Origin: Streptomyces nitrosporeus
GTDB lineage: Bacteria > Actinomycetota > Actinomycetes > Streptomycetales > Streptomycetaceae
Reading direction: 5' to 3'
NCBI RefSeq assembly: GCF_008704555.1
Contig: NZ_CP023702.1
Location: forward strand, 3,968,001 to 4,032,000
DNA length: 64,000 bases
Shown: positions 51,428 through 59,583 of the stretch, piece after piece
How the letters are laid out: each line of letters starts with the position of its first letter
Position numbering within the stretch: position 1 is the stretch's first letter
Position numbers and translations under genes: made by a program
Notes under the pieces: generated by a model
Seen by the model: the letters and a program-made list of their open reading frames with translations, nothing else
Told to the model about the DNA's origin: nothing
The model's database searches: none

Positions 51428-52612
51428 ATGAGCACGAAGGACTTCGTCGAGAAGGACTACTACAAGGTCCTCGGCGTCCCCAAGGACGCCACCGACGCCG
51501 AGGTGAAGAAGGCGTACCGGAAGCTCGCCCGCGAGTACCACCCGGACGCCAACAAGGGGGACGCGAAGGCGGAGGAGCGCTTCAAGGAGATCTCCGAGGC
51601 CAACGACATCCTCGGTGACCCCAAGAAGCGCAAGGAGTACGACGAGGCGCGCGCCCTCTTCGGCAGCGGAGGCTTCCGGGCGGGTCCCGGCGGCGCGGGC
51701 GGCAACTTCAACTTCGACCTGGGCGACCTCTTCGGGGGCGGCGCGCCGGGCGGCGGCCAGGGCAGTGCCGGCGGGTTCGGCGGCGGCGGTCTGGGCGACG
51801 TCTTCGGCGGCCTGTTCAACCGAGGCGGCGGGGGCACCCGTGTCCAGCCGCGCCGGGGACAGGACATCGAGTCCGAGGTGACGCTCAGCTTCACCGAGGC
51901 GGTCGACGGGGCCACGGTCCCGCTCCGGATGTCCAGCCAGGCGCCCTGCAAGGCATGTTCGGGCACCGGCGACAAGAACGGCACCCCCAGGGTCTGCCCG
52001 ACCTGTGTCGGTACCGGCCAGGTGTCCCGCGGCACCGGCGGCGGCTTCTCGCTCACCGACCCCTGTGTGGACTGCAAGGGCCGGGGCCTCATCGCCCAGG
52101 ACCCCTGCGACGTCTGCAAGGGGAGCGGCCGGGCGAAGTCGGCCCGCACCATGCAGGTCAGGATCCCCGCCGGGGTGCTCGACGGCCAGCGGATCCGGCT
52201 GCGCGGCAAGGGCAGCCCGGGCGAGCGCGGCGGCCCGGCCGGCGACCTCTACGTCGTCGTCCACGTCGACGCCCACCCCGTCTTCGGCCGCAAGGGCGAC
52301 AACCTCACCGTCACCGTGCCCGTCACCTTCGTGGAGGCGGCGCTCGGCGGCGAGGTGAAGGTCCCGACACTGGGCGGACCGCCCGTCACCCTGAAACTCC
52401 CCGCCGGCACGCCGAACGGGCGTACGATGCGGGCCCGCGGCAAGGGCGCCGTACGCAAGGACGGCACCCGGGGCGACCTGCTCGTCACGGTCGAGGTGGC
52501 CGTCCCCAGGGACCTCGGTGCCGACGCACAGGACGCGCTGGAGGCCTACCGCGAGGCGACCGCGGGGGAGGACCCGCGGGCGGAGCTGTTCCAGGCCGCG
52601 AAGGGAGCTTGA
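51428..52612 (+). CDS. dnaJ: Chaperone DnaJ
   Basis: 394 aa from ATG 51428, with GGGAGGAGG upstream. A J domain (about residues 10-75, with HPD in EYHPDANKGD) is followed by a G/F-rich region (80-140). The zinc-binding domain has four CxxCxGxG-type repeats (CKACSGTG, CPTCVGTG, CVDCKGRG, CDVCKGSG). Two beta-barrel substrate domains complete it. It stimulates DnaK ATPase and delivers clients. It is separated from grpE by 90 bases, and its stop (TGA) is immediately followed by hspR. Confidence 0.98.
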   Translation: MSTKDFVEKDYYKVLGVPKDATDAEVKKAYRKLAREYHPDANKGDAKAEERFKEISEANDILGDPKKRKEYDEARALFGSGGFRAGPGGAGGNFNFDLGDLFGGGAPGGGQGSAGGFGGGGLGDVFGGLFNRGGGGTRVQPRRGQDIESEVTLSFTEAVDGATVPLRMSSQAPCKACSGTGDKNGTPRVCPTCVGTGQVSRGTGGGFSLTDPCVDCKGRGLIAQDPCDVCKGSGRAKSARTMQVRIPAGVLDGQRIRLRGKGSPGERGGPAGDLYVVVHVDAHPVFGRKGDNLTVTVPVTFVEAALGGEVKVPTLGGPPVTLKLPAGTPNGRTMRARGKGAVRKDGTRGDLLVTVEVAVPRDLGADAQDALEAYREATAGEDPRAELFQAAKGA

Positions 52613-52613
52613 G

Positions 52614-53060
52614 ATGGACGGCCGCCGACGTAACCCGTACCAGCTGACCGACGACTCACCCGTGTACGTGATCTCGATCGCGGCCCAGCTCTCGGGCCTG
52701 CACCCGCAGACGCTGCGGCAGTACGACCGCCTCGGCCTGGTCTCGCCCGACCGTACGGCCGGGCGTGGCCGGCGCTACTCGGCCCGCGACATCGAACTGC
52801 TGCGCACGGTGCAGCAGCTGTCGCAGGACGAGGGGATCAACCTGGCGGGCATCAAGCGCATCATCGAGCTGGAGAACCAGGTCGCGGCCCTCCAGCAGCG
52901 CGTCGCCGAGCTCTCGGCGGCGGTGGACGGCGCGGCCGTGGCCATGCAGCAGCGCGAGGCCCAGGTGCACGCCTCCTACCGGCGGGACCTGGTGCCCTAC
53001 CAGAGCGCCCAGCAGACGAGCGCGCTGGTGGTCTGGCGTCCCAAGCGGCCCAAGGACTGA
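52614..53060 (+). CDS. hspR: Heat-shock repressor HspR (MerR family)
   Basis: 148 aa from ATG 52614, 1 base after the dnaJ stop. The MerR-type HTH (VYVISIAAQLSGLHPQTLRQYDRLGLVSPDR...GRGRRYSARDIELLRTVQQLSQDEGINLAGIKRII) fills residues 17-85. A coiled coil (ELENQVAALQQRVAELSAAV) and a C-terminal tail, VWRPKRPKD, follow. It binds HAIR sequences, which are present before dnaK (48801, 48749) and clpB (56673), forming an autoregulatory circuit with DnaK as co-repressor. Confidence 0.98.
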   Translation: MDGRRRNPYQLTDDSPVYVISIAAQLSGLHPQTLRQYDRLGLVSPDRTAGRGRRYSARDIELLRTVQQLSQDEGINLAGIKRIIELENQVAALQQRVAELSAAVDGAAVAMQQREAQVHASYRRDLVPYQSAQQTSALVVWRPKRPKD

Positions 53061-53074
53061 GCGCCCCGGACCAG

Positions 53075-53110
53075 GGGCCGGTCCGGCTCGCGGAGGCCGG
53101 ACAGCGGCCC
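53075..53110 (+). terminator. Terminator of the dnaK operon
   Basis: GGGCCG-GTCCGGC pairs with GCCGGAC-AG-CGGCCC around an 8-nt loop, with a 2-nt bulge, 15 bases after the hspR stop. Confidence 0.65.
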
Positions 53111-53150
53111 GTGGGACGCGCTCACGGCCGTCCGTGCCCGCCTTCGGGGC

Positions 53151-54167
53151 TCACGCCCCGGGGGCGGGTTCCTGCGTGGTCGCCTGCCCCGCCCCCCTGG
53201 AGCCCGCGTCGGCGATGCCCGACCGCACGAGGAGCGCCCCCAGGTGGGTGCGGCTGTGGGCGCCGAGGGTCTGCATCAGCTTGGAGATGTGCGCGCGGCA
53301 GGTGCGCACGCTGATGCCCAGCTTCCGGGCCACCACGTCGTCGACGTGCCCCTCGACGAGGAGGCGGGCGATGCTCTGCTGGACCGCGGTCACCGGGGCG
53401 CCCGGGGCCGACGCGGGGAGCTGCTGGGTGTACGGGGTGGCCTGTTCCCAGAGGACCTCGTAGACCCGGGTGAGATAGCGGACCAGCGCCGGGTGCCGGA
53501 TCTCCAGGGCCACCTCGTCACCGGGCGCGGCCGGGATGTAGGCCACCTCGCGGTCGAAGATGATCAGGCGGTCGACGGTCTGCTCCACCGTCCGCACCTG
53601 GAGGCGGCCGGCCGGGATCTGCGCCACGTAGTCCCGCAGCCCCGGGCTGTAGCGGGCGGGGTGCTGGTAGAGGTGGCGCATCCGGGCGCCGCCCGCGAGG
53701 GCGGACCGGGCGTTCTCCAGCCCCTGCACCAGATTGTGGGTGAGCCGGTTGCCGCCGGGCTGCGCGGTCAGGACCTCGTCCCTGGCGCGTGCGGAGGCCT
53801 CCCGGAGCACGGAGACGATCAGCGGCCGGCCCTCCAGCACGGTGATCGCGAAGTTGGGGTCCTCGCGGGCGACCGTGGACAGCGGTGCCAGGGCGCCGGT
53901 CAGGGCCGCGGTGAGCCGGATGCGCTCGTCTATCTCCCGGGTGATCGGCTGCAGCAGATGCGCCAGGGCCGCGGACGGGGGGACGGGGCGGAGCCACGCG
54001 GAGTCGGCCGGATCGGGGTGGACGAGGGCCATCTCCAGCAGGCACGGAGCGGAGGAGAGGTCGGCGCGCGGGACGCGTCCGGCGCGCAGCGCCTGCTCGT
54101 ACAGGCGGATCGCCTCGTCGCAGAGCTCTCGGTTCCCGTGCGGATGGGCAGGGTTTGCCGCGACCAT
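53151..54167 (-). CDS. LuxR-type regulator with TrmB-like sensor region (copy 1)
   Basis: 338 aa from ATG 54167 (MVAANPAHPHGNRELCDEAIRLYEQAL). A helical N-terminal region (about residues 1-110) precedes a phospholipase D/TrmB-like middle (ARARDEVLTAQPGG...ARMRHLYQHPARYSPGLRDYV, about 130-250). A C-terminal LuxR HTH follows (IARLLVEGHVDDVVARKLGISVRTCRAHISKLMQTLGAHSRTHLGALLVRSG, about 265-318). It is a clear paralogue of the gene at 54328. Both stand before the GDIAW cassette and probably regulate it or nearby genes. It is convergent with hspR. Confidence 0.9.
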   Translation of the reverse strand: MVAANPAHPHGNRELCDEAIRLYEQALRAGRVPRADLSSAPCLLEMALVHPDPADSAWLRPVPPSAALAHLLQPITREIDERIRLTAALTGALAPLSTVAREDPNFAITVLEGRPLIVSVLREASARARDEVLTAQPGGNRLTHNLVQGLENARSALAGGARMRHLYQHPARYSPGLRDYVAQIPAGRLQVRTVEQTVDRLIIFDREVAYIPAAPGDEVALEIRHPALVRYLTRVYEVLWEQATPYTQQLPASAPGAPVTAVQQSIARLLVEGHVDDVVARKLGISVRTCRAHISKLMQTLGAHSRTHLGALLVRSGIADAGSRGAGQATTQEPAPGA

Positions 54168-54327
54168 GTCGATTTGGGGACCCCCCACTTCTGGCACTGC
54201 AACAAGATGACGGTGGCGGAAGCCTAACGGCGGGGGGAGGGTGGACGTGCGGACCGAGGGCGTCCGCCACCGCGGGGCGGTGGCGCCAGGACGTCCGGGC
54301 CCGCCCCGCCGTGCCCGACGGCCCGGG

Positions 54328-55308
54328 TCAGTCCCGCTCCAGGATTCCTGACTGCGCGATCAGGTAACCGAGTTGGGCCCGGCTGTTGCTGCCGAGCGCG
54401 GCATTGAGTTTGGCGACGTGTGCGCGGCAGGTGCGTACATTCATGCCGAGGCGGCGGGCGATGGAATCGTCGACATGTCCCTCGACGAGCAGTTGGGCTA
54501 TGGAACGCTGAACTCCGCTGATACCGAGGGTGGTCGGGGTGTATTTGATCTCCTCGAGCAGCGGAGCGGCCCTGGCCCAGAGTTGCTCGAATACCTTCGC
54601 GAGATATTCGACGAGCCCTGAATGGCGGAGTTCCAGGGCTATTTGCCGGTCGTCGGTCGCGGGTATGAAGGCGACCGTGCGATCGAAGATGATCAGCCGT
54701 TCTATCAGTTCCTCGAGTGTGCGGATCTCCACGTTCTCGTCCGCGATGCGTTCCGCGTACGCGAGCGTGCTGGGGCTGTGCCGCGCGGTGTGCTGGTAGA
54801 GCGTGCGGATGCGTACCCCGCGGTCCACGACCGAGAGGCCCCGCTCCAGGGCCTCGCTGAGGCGGTCCTCGCTCCGGCCGCCGCCGGGCTGCACCGTGAG
54901 GACCTCGCTTCGGCACTCCGCCGTGGCGAGGTCCAGGGCCGCGTTGATCCGGTTGGCGCCTTCGAGGACCGTGATGGCGTGGGTGGTCGGCGGATCCTGG
55001 GCACTGATGTCCATGAAGGGCTCGAAGGACTCGGTGAGCTGGACCGAGCGGCGCCGGCGTTCCTGGATCTCGCGTTCGAGGGGGTGCAGGTGCTTCGCCA
55101 GCGCGGCGGACGGCGGGACGGGACGCAGCCATTCCGGATCGTCGGGATCGGGGTGCAGCAGGGCGAAGTCGATCAGGCACGGAGCCGACGCGACCTCGGC
55201 GCGGGTGATGCGCCCGGACCGCAGCGCTCCCGCGTAGAGGCGGCCTCCCTCCTCGCACAGTTCGGTGATCCCGTGAGGATGTGTCGGCTTTGTATAGTTT
55301 TCGGTCAT
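54328..55308 (-). CDS. LuxR-type regulator with TrmB-like sensor region (copy 2)
   Basis: 326 aa from ATG 55308, with GGTGGAG upstream. Same architecture as the neighbour at 53151, and many segments match: THPHG(I/N)xELC, WLRPVPPSAALA, TLYQHTARHSPSTLAY, IARRLGMNVRTCRAHVAKLNAALGSNSRAQLGYLIAQSG. It is divergent from the GDIAW gene across 110 bases that contain a 7-bp palindrome, which makes it the best candidate regulator of that cassette. Ligand unknown. Confidence 0.9.
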   Translation of the reverse strand: MTENYTKPTHPHGITELCEEGGRLYAGALRSGRITRAEVASAPCLIDFALLHPDPDDPEWLRPVPPSAALAKHLHPLEREIQERRRRSVQLTESFEPFMDISAQDPPTTHAITVLEGANRINAALDLATAECRSEVLTVQPGGGRSEDRLSEALERGLSVVDRGVRIRTLYQHTARHSPSTLAYAERIADENVEIRTLEELIERLIIFDRTVAFIPATDDRQIALELRHSGLVEYLAKVFEQLWARAAPLLEEIKYTPTTLGISGVQRSIAQLLVEGHVDDSIARRLGMNVRTCRAHVAKLNAALGSNSRAQLGYLIAQSGILERD

Positions 55309-55323
55309 ATCTCCACCCCCCAG

Positions 55324-55343
55324 GTTCCTGAACATGCAGGAAC
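55324..55343. promoter_or_regulatory. Operator-like palindrome between the LuxR and GDIAW genes
   Basis: GTTCCTG-AACATG-CAGGAAC (7-bp perfect arms) lies 16 bases upstream of the LuxR gene start and 76 bases before the GDIAW gene. The position suits control of both divergent genes. Confidence 0.55.
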
Positions 55344-55418
55344 ATGATGCATCGACTCGGTGGTGTTGGAGTGCCCAGGTGAGACATCGTCTTCAGTGCG
55401 GGGGAGAAGAATCCACAA

Positions 55419-55799
55419 GTGAGGACGAAGCCGACTATGTATAAGCGAATGCTTCGCTCGGCGCTTGCCGCCTCGTTCGTTGCAGCCCTGGGCTTCGCGG
55501 TGGCGGGCGGTGGCGACATCGCCTGGAACGACGAAGCCGCGCCGGCGGCGGGCGACATCGCCTGGAACATCCAGGCGGCGGCTCCGGGGGACATCGCGTG
55601 GGGCGGCACTCCGGGCGACATCGCCTGGGCGACGCCGACGGGTGACATCGCGTGGGGTGCCAAGCAGGGTGACATCGCCTGGGGCAGCAAGTCCGGCGAC
55701 ATCGCGTGGTCCGTGCAGGCCGCCGCGCCCTCCGACATCGCCTGGGGTGCCGCGCCCGGTGACATCGCCTGGTCCGCCCCGGCCGGCGCGGCCGCATGA
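55419..55799 (+). CDS. Secreted protein with nine (G/S)DIAW repeats
   Basis: 126 aa from GTG 55419, with GGGGGAGAAG upstream; ATG 55437 would remove six residues. A signal peptide (MLRSALAASFVAALGFAVAGG) is followed only by repeats: eight GDIAW and one SDIAW, separated by 4-residue linkers (GGTP, ATPT, GAKQ, GSKS, GAAP) or 7-8-residue linkers (NDEAAPAA, NIQAAAP, SVQAAAP). No Cys is present. The regular Trp and Asp look like a repetitive precursor peptide or a surface polymer. Its stop overlaps the start of the Rieske-like gene (ATGA). No known family is recognised. Confidence 0.88.
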   Translation: MRTKPTMYKRMLRSALAASFVAALGFAVAGGGDIAWNDEAAPAAGDIAWNIQAAAPGDIAWGGTPGDIAWATPTGDIAWGAKQGDIAWGSKSGDIAWSVQAAAPSDIAWGAAPGDIAWSAPAGAAA

Positions 55800-56116
55800 C
55801 CACCCCTCCGGACGACCGCACCTTCCGACGGGAGATGGCCACGGCCTACCGGTCAGGGTGGCACTTCATCGATCTGCTCACGGCACTGACCCGCCAGGGC
55901 GATTCGTTGATGGTCACCCTGTTCGGGGAGCCGGTCCTCGTCGTGATGGAGGCGGAGGACGACATCCGCGCCTACCGCTGCCTCCGGCGCCCCCGCGGAG
56001 CGCCGCAGCCCGTCCGCTGTGCCGTGAGGTACGGCATGATCTTCGTCAACCTCGACCAGCGGGACCACGAGCTGTTCGAACCAGAGACCATTTCCGCCAC
56101 CCCCCGCAGCGCCTGA
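55796..56116 (+). CDS. Small Rieske-like protein with Arg in place of His ligands
   Basis: 106 aa from ATG 55796, overlapping the GDIAW gene by 4 bases. YRSGWHFIDLLTALTRQGDSLMVTLFGEPVLVVMEAEDDIRAY resembles the start of the Rieske domain of oxygenases (W...L..G....TLFGEP.V), and RCAVRYGMIFVNLD resembles their C-P-Y-H-G-W...F-V-N-L-D. The two cysteines are in place (C62, C75), but the usual C-x-H and C-x2-H are C-L-R and C-A-V-R. It therefore may not bind a normal [2Fe-2S] cluster. No catalytic iron domain is attached. A role linked to the repeat peptide is inferred from coupling only. Confidence 0.7.
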   Translation: MTTPPDDRTFRREMATAYRSGWHFIDLLTALTRQGDSLMVTLFGEPVLVVMEAEDDIRAYRCLRRPRGAPQPVRCAVRYGMIFVNLDQRDHELFEPETISATPRSA

Positions 56117-56151
56117 ACGATTCCCCCGTCGTTCCATGTCGTTCAGGCGCT
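56108..56151 (+). terminator. Hairpin after the GDIAW/Rieske-like operon
   Basis: Perfect 13-bp arms AGCGCCTGAACGA/TCGTTCAGGCGCT with an 18-nt loop. The left arm includes the last bases of the Rieske-like gene. Confidence 0.65.
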
Positions 56152-56158
56152 TCCCCCA

Positions 56159-56201
56159 CACAGCGGCGCCATCGTGACCTGAACACGATGGCGCCGTTGT
56201 G
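56159..56201. terminator. Second terminator, 18-bp stem
   Basis: CACAGCGGCGCCATCGTG pairs with CACGATGGCGCCGTTGTG (18 pairs, one G/T wobble) around the loop ACCTGAA. It lies between the cassette and the convergent PPOX gene and may serve both. Confidence 0.8.
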
Positions 56202-56216
56202 CTGCCCGGAACAGGG

Positions 56217-56618
56217 TCAGCCCCTGCCGAGCGCCCGGTCCACGGCGATCTCGATGACCACCCGCTCGGGATTGTGCGCCGGTGTGCGCTCGTAGCGGGC
56301 CGCGTAACGGCGTACCGCCTCCTCGACCTCCTCGGGCTCCGTGCGGATCACCGCGCGGCCCTCCAGGGTCGCCCAGCGGCGTCCCTGCATCTGGCAGACC
56401 GCCACCCGCGCCCCCTCGGGGCCGGCCGCCCGGACATGGGCGACCTTCCGGCTCCTCCCGCCGGTGATGACGCGGGCGGTCAGGGTGTCCGGGTCGTAGG
56501 TCACGCCCACCGGCACCACGTGCGGTGTCCCGTCAGGGCGGAGCGTGGTCAGCGTGCACACATGGCGCTCACGCCAGAAGGCCAGGTAGGCGGAGCCGGG
56601 GTTGCGTACGTCAGGCAT
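56217..56618 (-). CDS. PPOX-class (split-barrel FMN/F420) oxidoreductase
   Basis: 133 aa from ATG 56618. HVCTLTTLRPDGTPHVVPVGVTYD (about residues 19-42), RSRKVAHVRA and WATLEGRAVIRTEPEEVEEAVRRYAARYER match small pyridoxamine-phosphate-oxidase-like proteins of actinobacteria that use F420 or FMN. It is probably a reductase of unknown substrate. It is divergent from clpB across a 142-base region with HAIR elements, so it may also be affected by HspR. Confidence 0.9.
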   Translation of the reverse strand: MPDVRNPGSAYLAFWRERHVCTLTTLRPDGTPHVVPVGVTYDPDTLTARVITGGRSRKVAHVRAAGPEGARVAVCQMQGRRWATLEGRAVIRTEPEEVEEAVRRYAARYERTPAHNPERVVIEIAVDRALGRG

Positions 56619-56672
56619 GGGGCCAGCCTAGAGAGAGGGGATCCCGGGAGCGGAGGGAGGCGGTGTTTCGTC

Positions 56673-56693
56673 CTTGAGTGGAATAGACTCAAC
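56673..56693 (+). promoter_or_regulatory. HAIR element (HspR operator) of clpB
   Basis: CTTGAGT-GGAATAG-ACTCAAC matches the consensus at 13 of 14 arm positions. A further left half-site, CTTGAGT, is at 56707-56713. It lies 67 bases before clpB. Confidence 0.92.
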
Positions 56694-56760
56694 TTTGTAC
56701 ACGTTGCTTGAGTCATAGTTCCCGATCACCCGTTCCCCGTACGAGGAGGAGACAGCGCCC

Positions 56761-59361
56761 GTGGACGCCGAGCTGACCAACAAGAGCCGGGACGCCCTCA
56801 ACGCGGCCACCGCCAGGGCCGTCAAGGACGGCCACCCGGACCTGACCCCGGGGCATCTGCTGCTGGCGCTGCTCGCGGGTGAGGACAACGCCAACATCAC
56901 CGACCTGCTGGCCGCCGTCGAGGCGGACCAGGTGGCCGTGCGCGAGGAGACCGAGCGGTTCCTGGGCTCGCTGCCCAGCGTCACCGGGTCCACCGTCGCG
57001 CCCCCGCAGCCCAGCCGCGACCTGCTCGCCGTCCTCGCCGACGCCGACCAGCGCGCCAAGGAGCTCGGCGACGACTACCTCTCCACCGAGCACCTGCTGA
57101 TCGCCGTCGCGGCGAAGGGCGGCCGGGCCGGTGAGATCCTTCAGAGCCAGGGCGCCGGCGCGAAGAAGCTGCTGGACGCGTTCGAGAAGAGCAGGGGAGG
57201 GCGCCGGGTGACCACTCCCGACCCCGAGGGTCAGTACAAGGCACTGGAGAAGTTCGGCACCGACTTCACGGCCGCCGCCCGCGAGGGCAAGCTGGACCCG
57301 GTCATCGGCCGTGACCAGGAGATCCGCCGTGTGGTGCAGGTGCTCTCGCGGCGCACCAAGAACAACCCCGTGCTCATCGGCGAGCCCGGCGTCGGCAAGA
57401 CGGCCGTCGTGGAGGGCCTCGCCCAGCGCATCGTCAAGGGCGACGTCCCCGAGTCGCTGCGGAACAAGCGGCTGGTCTCCCTGGACCTCGGCGCCATGGT
57501 CGCGGGCGCCAAGTACCGGGGTGAGTTCGAGGAGCGCCTCAAGACCGTCCTCTCCGAGATCAAGGAGAGCGACGGCCAGGTCATCACCTTCATCGACGAG
57601 CTGCACACCGTCGTCGGCGCGGGCGCCGGCGGCGACTCCGCGATGGACGCCGGCAACATGCTCAAGCCGATGCTCGCCCGCGGTGAACTCCGCATGGTCG
57701 GCGCCACCACGCTGGACGAGTACCGCGAGCGCATCGAGAAGGACCCGGCCCTGGAGCGCCGCTTCCAGCAGGTCCTGGTCGCCGAACCGTCCGTCGAGGA
57801 CACCATCGCGATCCTGCGCGGCCTGAAGGGCCGCTACGAGGCCCACCACAAGGTCCAGATCGCCGACTCCTCGCTGGTGGCCGCCGCGACCCTCTCGGAC
57901 CGCTACATCACCTCCCGCTTCCTTCCCGACAAGGCCATCGACCTGGTCGACGAGGCGGCCTCCCGGCTGCGCATGGAGATCGACTCCTCACCGCTGGAGA
58001 TCGACGAGCTCCAGCGCAGTGTGGACCGGCTGCACATGGAGGAGCTGGCCCTGCGGAACGAGACCGACGAGGGCTCCAAGCAGCGCCTGGAGAAGATCCG
58101 CCGCGACCTCGCCGACAAGGAGGAGGAGCTGCGCGGTCTCACCGCCCGCTGGGAGAAGGAGAAGCAGGGCCTCAACCGCGTCGGTGAGCTCAAGGAGCGC
58201 CTCGACGACCTGCGCGGCCAGGCCGAGCGCGCCCAGCGCGACGGCGACTTCGACACCGCCTCCAAGCTGCTGTACGGGGAGATCCCCGGCCTGGAGCGCG
58301 AGCTGGCCGAGGCGGACGAGGCCGAGCAGGAGGCCGCCGGGGACACCATGGTCAAGGAGGAGGTCGGCCCGGACGACATCGCCGACGTCGTCGGGGCGTG
58401 GACGGGCATCCCCGCCGGCCGGCTCCTGGAGGGCGAGACGCAGAAACTGCTGCGCATGGAGTCGGAGCTGGGCCGCCGGCTGATCGGCCAGACCGAGGCC
58501 GTACGCGCCGTCTCCGACGCCGTCCGCCGTACCCGGGCCGGGATCGCCGACCCGGACCGGCCGACCGGGTCGTTCCTCTTCCTGGGGCCGACCGGGGTCG
58601 GCAAGACCGAACTGGCCAAGGCGCTCGCCGACTTCCTCTTCGACGACGAGCGGGCCATGATCCGCATCGACATGAGCGAGTACAGCGAGAAGCACAGCGT
58701 CGCCCGCCTCGTCGGCGCCCCGCCCGGCTACGTCGGCTACGAGGAGGGCGGCCAGCTCACCGAGTCGGTCCGGCGGCGCCCGTACAGCGTGGTCCTGCTG
58801 GACGAGGTGGAGAAGGCCCACCCCGAGGTCTTCGACATCCTGCTCCAGGTCCTCGACGACGGCCGGCTCACCGACGGACAGGGCCGGACGGTGGACTTCC
58901 GCAACACCATCCTGGTCCTGACGTCGAACCTCGGCAGCCAGTTCCTGGTGGACCCCCTGACCGAGCCCGAGGTGAAGAAGGAGCAGGTGCTGGAGGTCGT
59001 GAGGGCCTCCTTCAAGCCGGAGTTCCTGAACCGGCTGGACGACCTGGTCGTCTTCTCCGCGCTCTCCGGGGAGGAACTGTCCCACATCGCCGGTCTCCAG
59101 ATCGGCCGCCTCGCGGCCCGGCTCGCCGACCGCAGGATCAGCCTGGACGTCACCCCCGAGGCGCTGGCCTGGCTGGCCGAGGAGGGCAACGACCCGGCGT
59201 ACGGCGCCCGGCCGCTGCGCCGGCTGATCCAGACCGCGATCGGTGACCGGCTCGCCAAGGAGATCCTGGCGGGCGAGATCAGGGACGGGGACACCGTGCG
59301 GGTGGACCGCGGCGGTGACGGGCTCACCGTGGGGCCGCCGAGCACGGCGAAGACCCTCTGA
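56761..59361 (+). CDS. clpB: ATP-dependent disaggregase ClpB
   Basis: 866 aa from GTG 56761, with GGAGGAGA upstream. The Clp N-domain (about residues 1-145) is followed by AAA1 with GEPGVGKT and EERLK, the long coiled-coil M domain (about 400-520; EELALRNETDEGSKQRLEKIRRDLADKEEELRG), AAA2 with GPTGVGKT, and a C-terminal domain with GARPLRRLIQ. No IGL/IGF ClpP loop stands out, consistent with ClpB rather than ClpA/C. It rescues aggregated proteins with DnaK-DnaJ-GrpE. It is controlled by HspR through the HAIR site upstream. Confidence 0.98.
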   Translation: MDAELTNKSRDALNAATARAVKDGHPDLTPGHLLLALLAGEDNANITDLLAAVEADQVAVREETERFLGSLPSVTGSTVAPPQPSRDLLAVLADADQRAKELGDDYLSTEHLLIAVAAKGGRAGEILQSQGAGAKKLLDAFEKSRGGRRVTTPDPEGQYKALEKFGTDFTAAAREGKLDPVIGRDQEIRRVVQVLSRRTKNNPVLIGEPGVGKTAVVEGLAQRIVKGDVPESLRNKRLVSLDLGAMVAGAKYRGEFEERLKTVLSEIKESDGQVITFIDELHTVVGAGAGGDSAMDAGNMLKPMLARGELRMVGATTLDEYRERIEKDPALERRFQQVLVAEPSVEDTIAILRGLKGRYEAHHKVQIADSSLVAAATLSDRYITSRFLPDKAIDLVDEAASRLRMEIDSSPLEIDELQRSVDRLHMEELALRNETDEGSKQRLEKIRRDLADKEEELRGLTARWEKEKQGLNRVGELKERLDDLRGQAERAQRDGDFDTASKLLYGEIPGLERELAEADEAEQEAAGDTMVKEEVGPDDIADVVGAWTGIPAGRLLEGETQKLLRMESELGRRLIGQTEAVRAVSDAVRRTRAGIADPDRPTGSFLFLGPTGVGKTELAKALADFLFDDERAMIRIDMSEYSEKHSVARLVGAPPGYVGYEEGGQLTESVRRRPYSVVLLDEVEKAHPEVFDILLQVLDDGRLTDGQGRTVDFRNTILVLTSNLGSQFLVDPLTEPEVKKEQVLEVVRASFKPEFLNRLDDLVVFSALSGEELSHIAGLQIGRLAARLADRRISLDVTPEALAWLAEEGNDPAYGARPLRRLIQTAIGDRLAKEILAGEIRDGDTVRVDRGGDGLTVGPPSTAKTL

Positions 59362-59376
59362 GGGCCGCGGCACCCA

Positions 59377-59417
59377 GTGCCCCCGGCCGGGACGCCCGCC
59401 GTCCCGGCCGGGGGCAC
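59377..59417 (+). terminator. Terminator of clpB
   Basis: Perfect 18-bp arms (59377-59394 and 59400-59417) around the loop CCCGC, 15 bases after the stop. Confidence 0.92.
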
Positions 59418-59566
59418 CGCCGTGCGCGGGGACGCGGGACCGCATTGATTCATGCACAGGACACTCATCGCATGCGGGACACCTGGTGCGGGCGCCCGCG
59501 AATTTGAGCCGAATATTTCCGGTCCGTGGCTGAATGGCAGGTGCGGTGCGCGGCGTTCCCCTCATT

Positions 59567-59583
59567 TGTATCGAAGCGATACA
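59567..59583. promoter_or_regulatory. Operator-like palindrome before the MFS gene
   Basis: TGTATCG-AAG-CGATACA (7-bp arms) lies in the 304-base region between clpB's terminator and the MFS gene. The region is more AT-rich than its surroundings and holds no gene. The site could bind a PadR-, GntR- or TetR-type repressor; none is adjacent. Confidence 0.5.
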
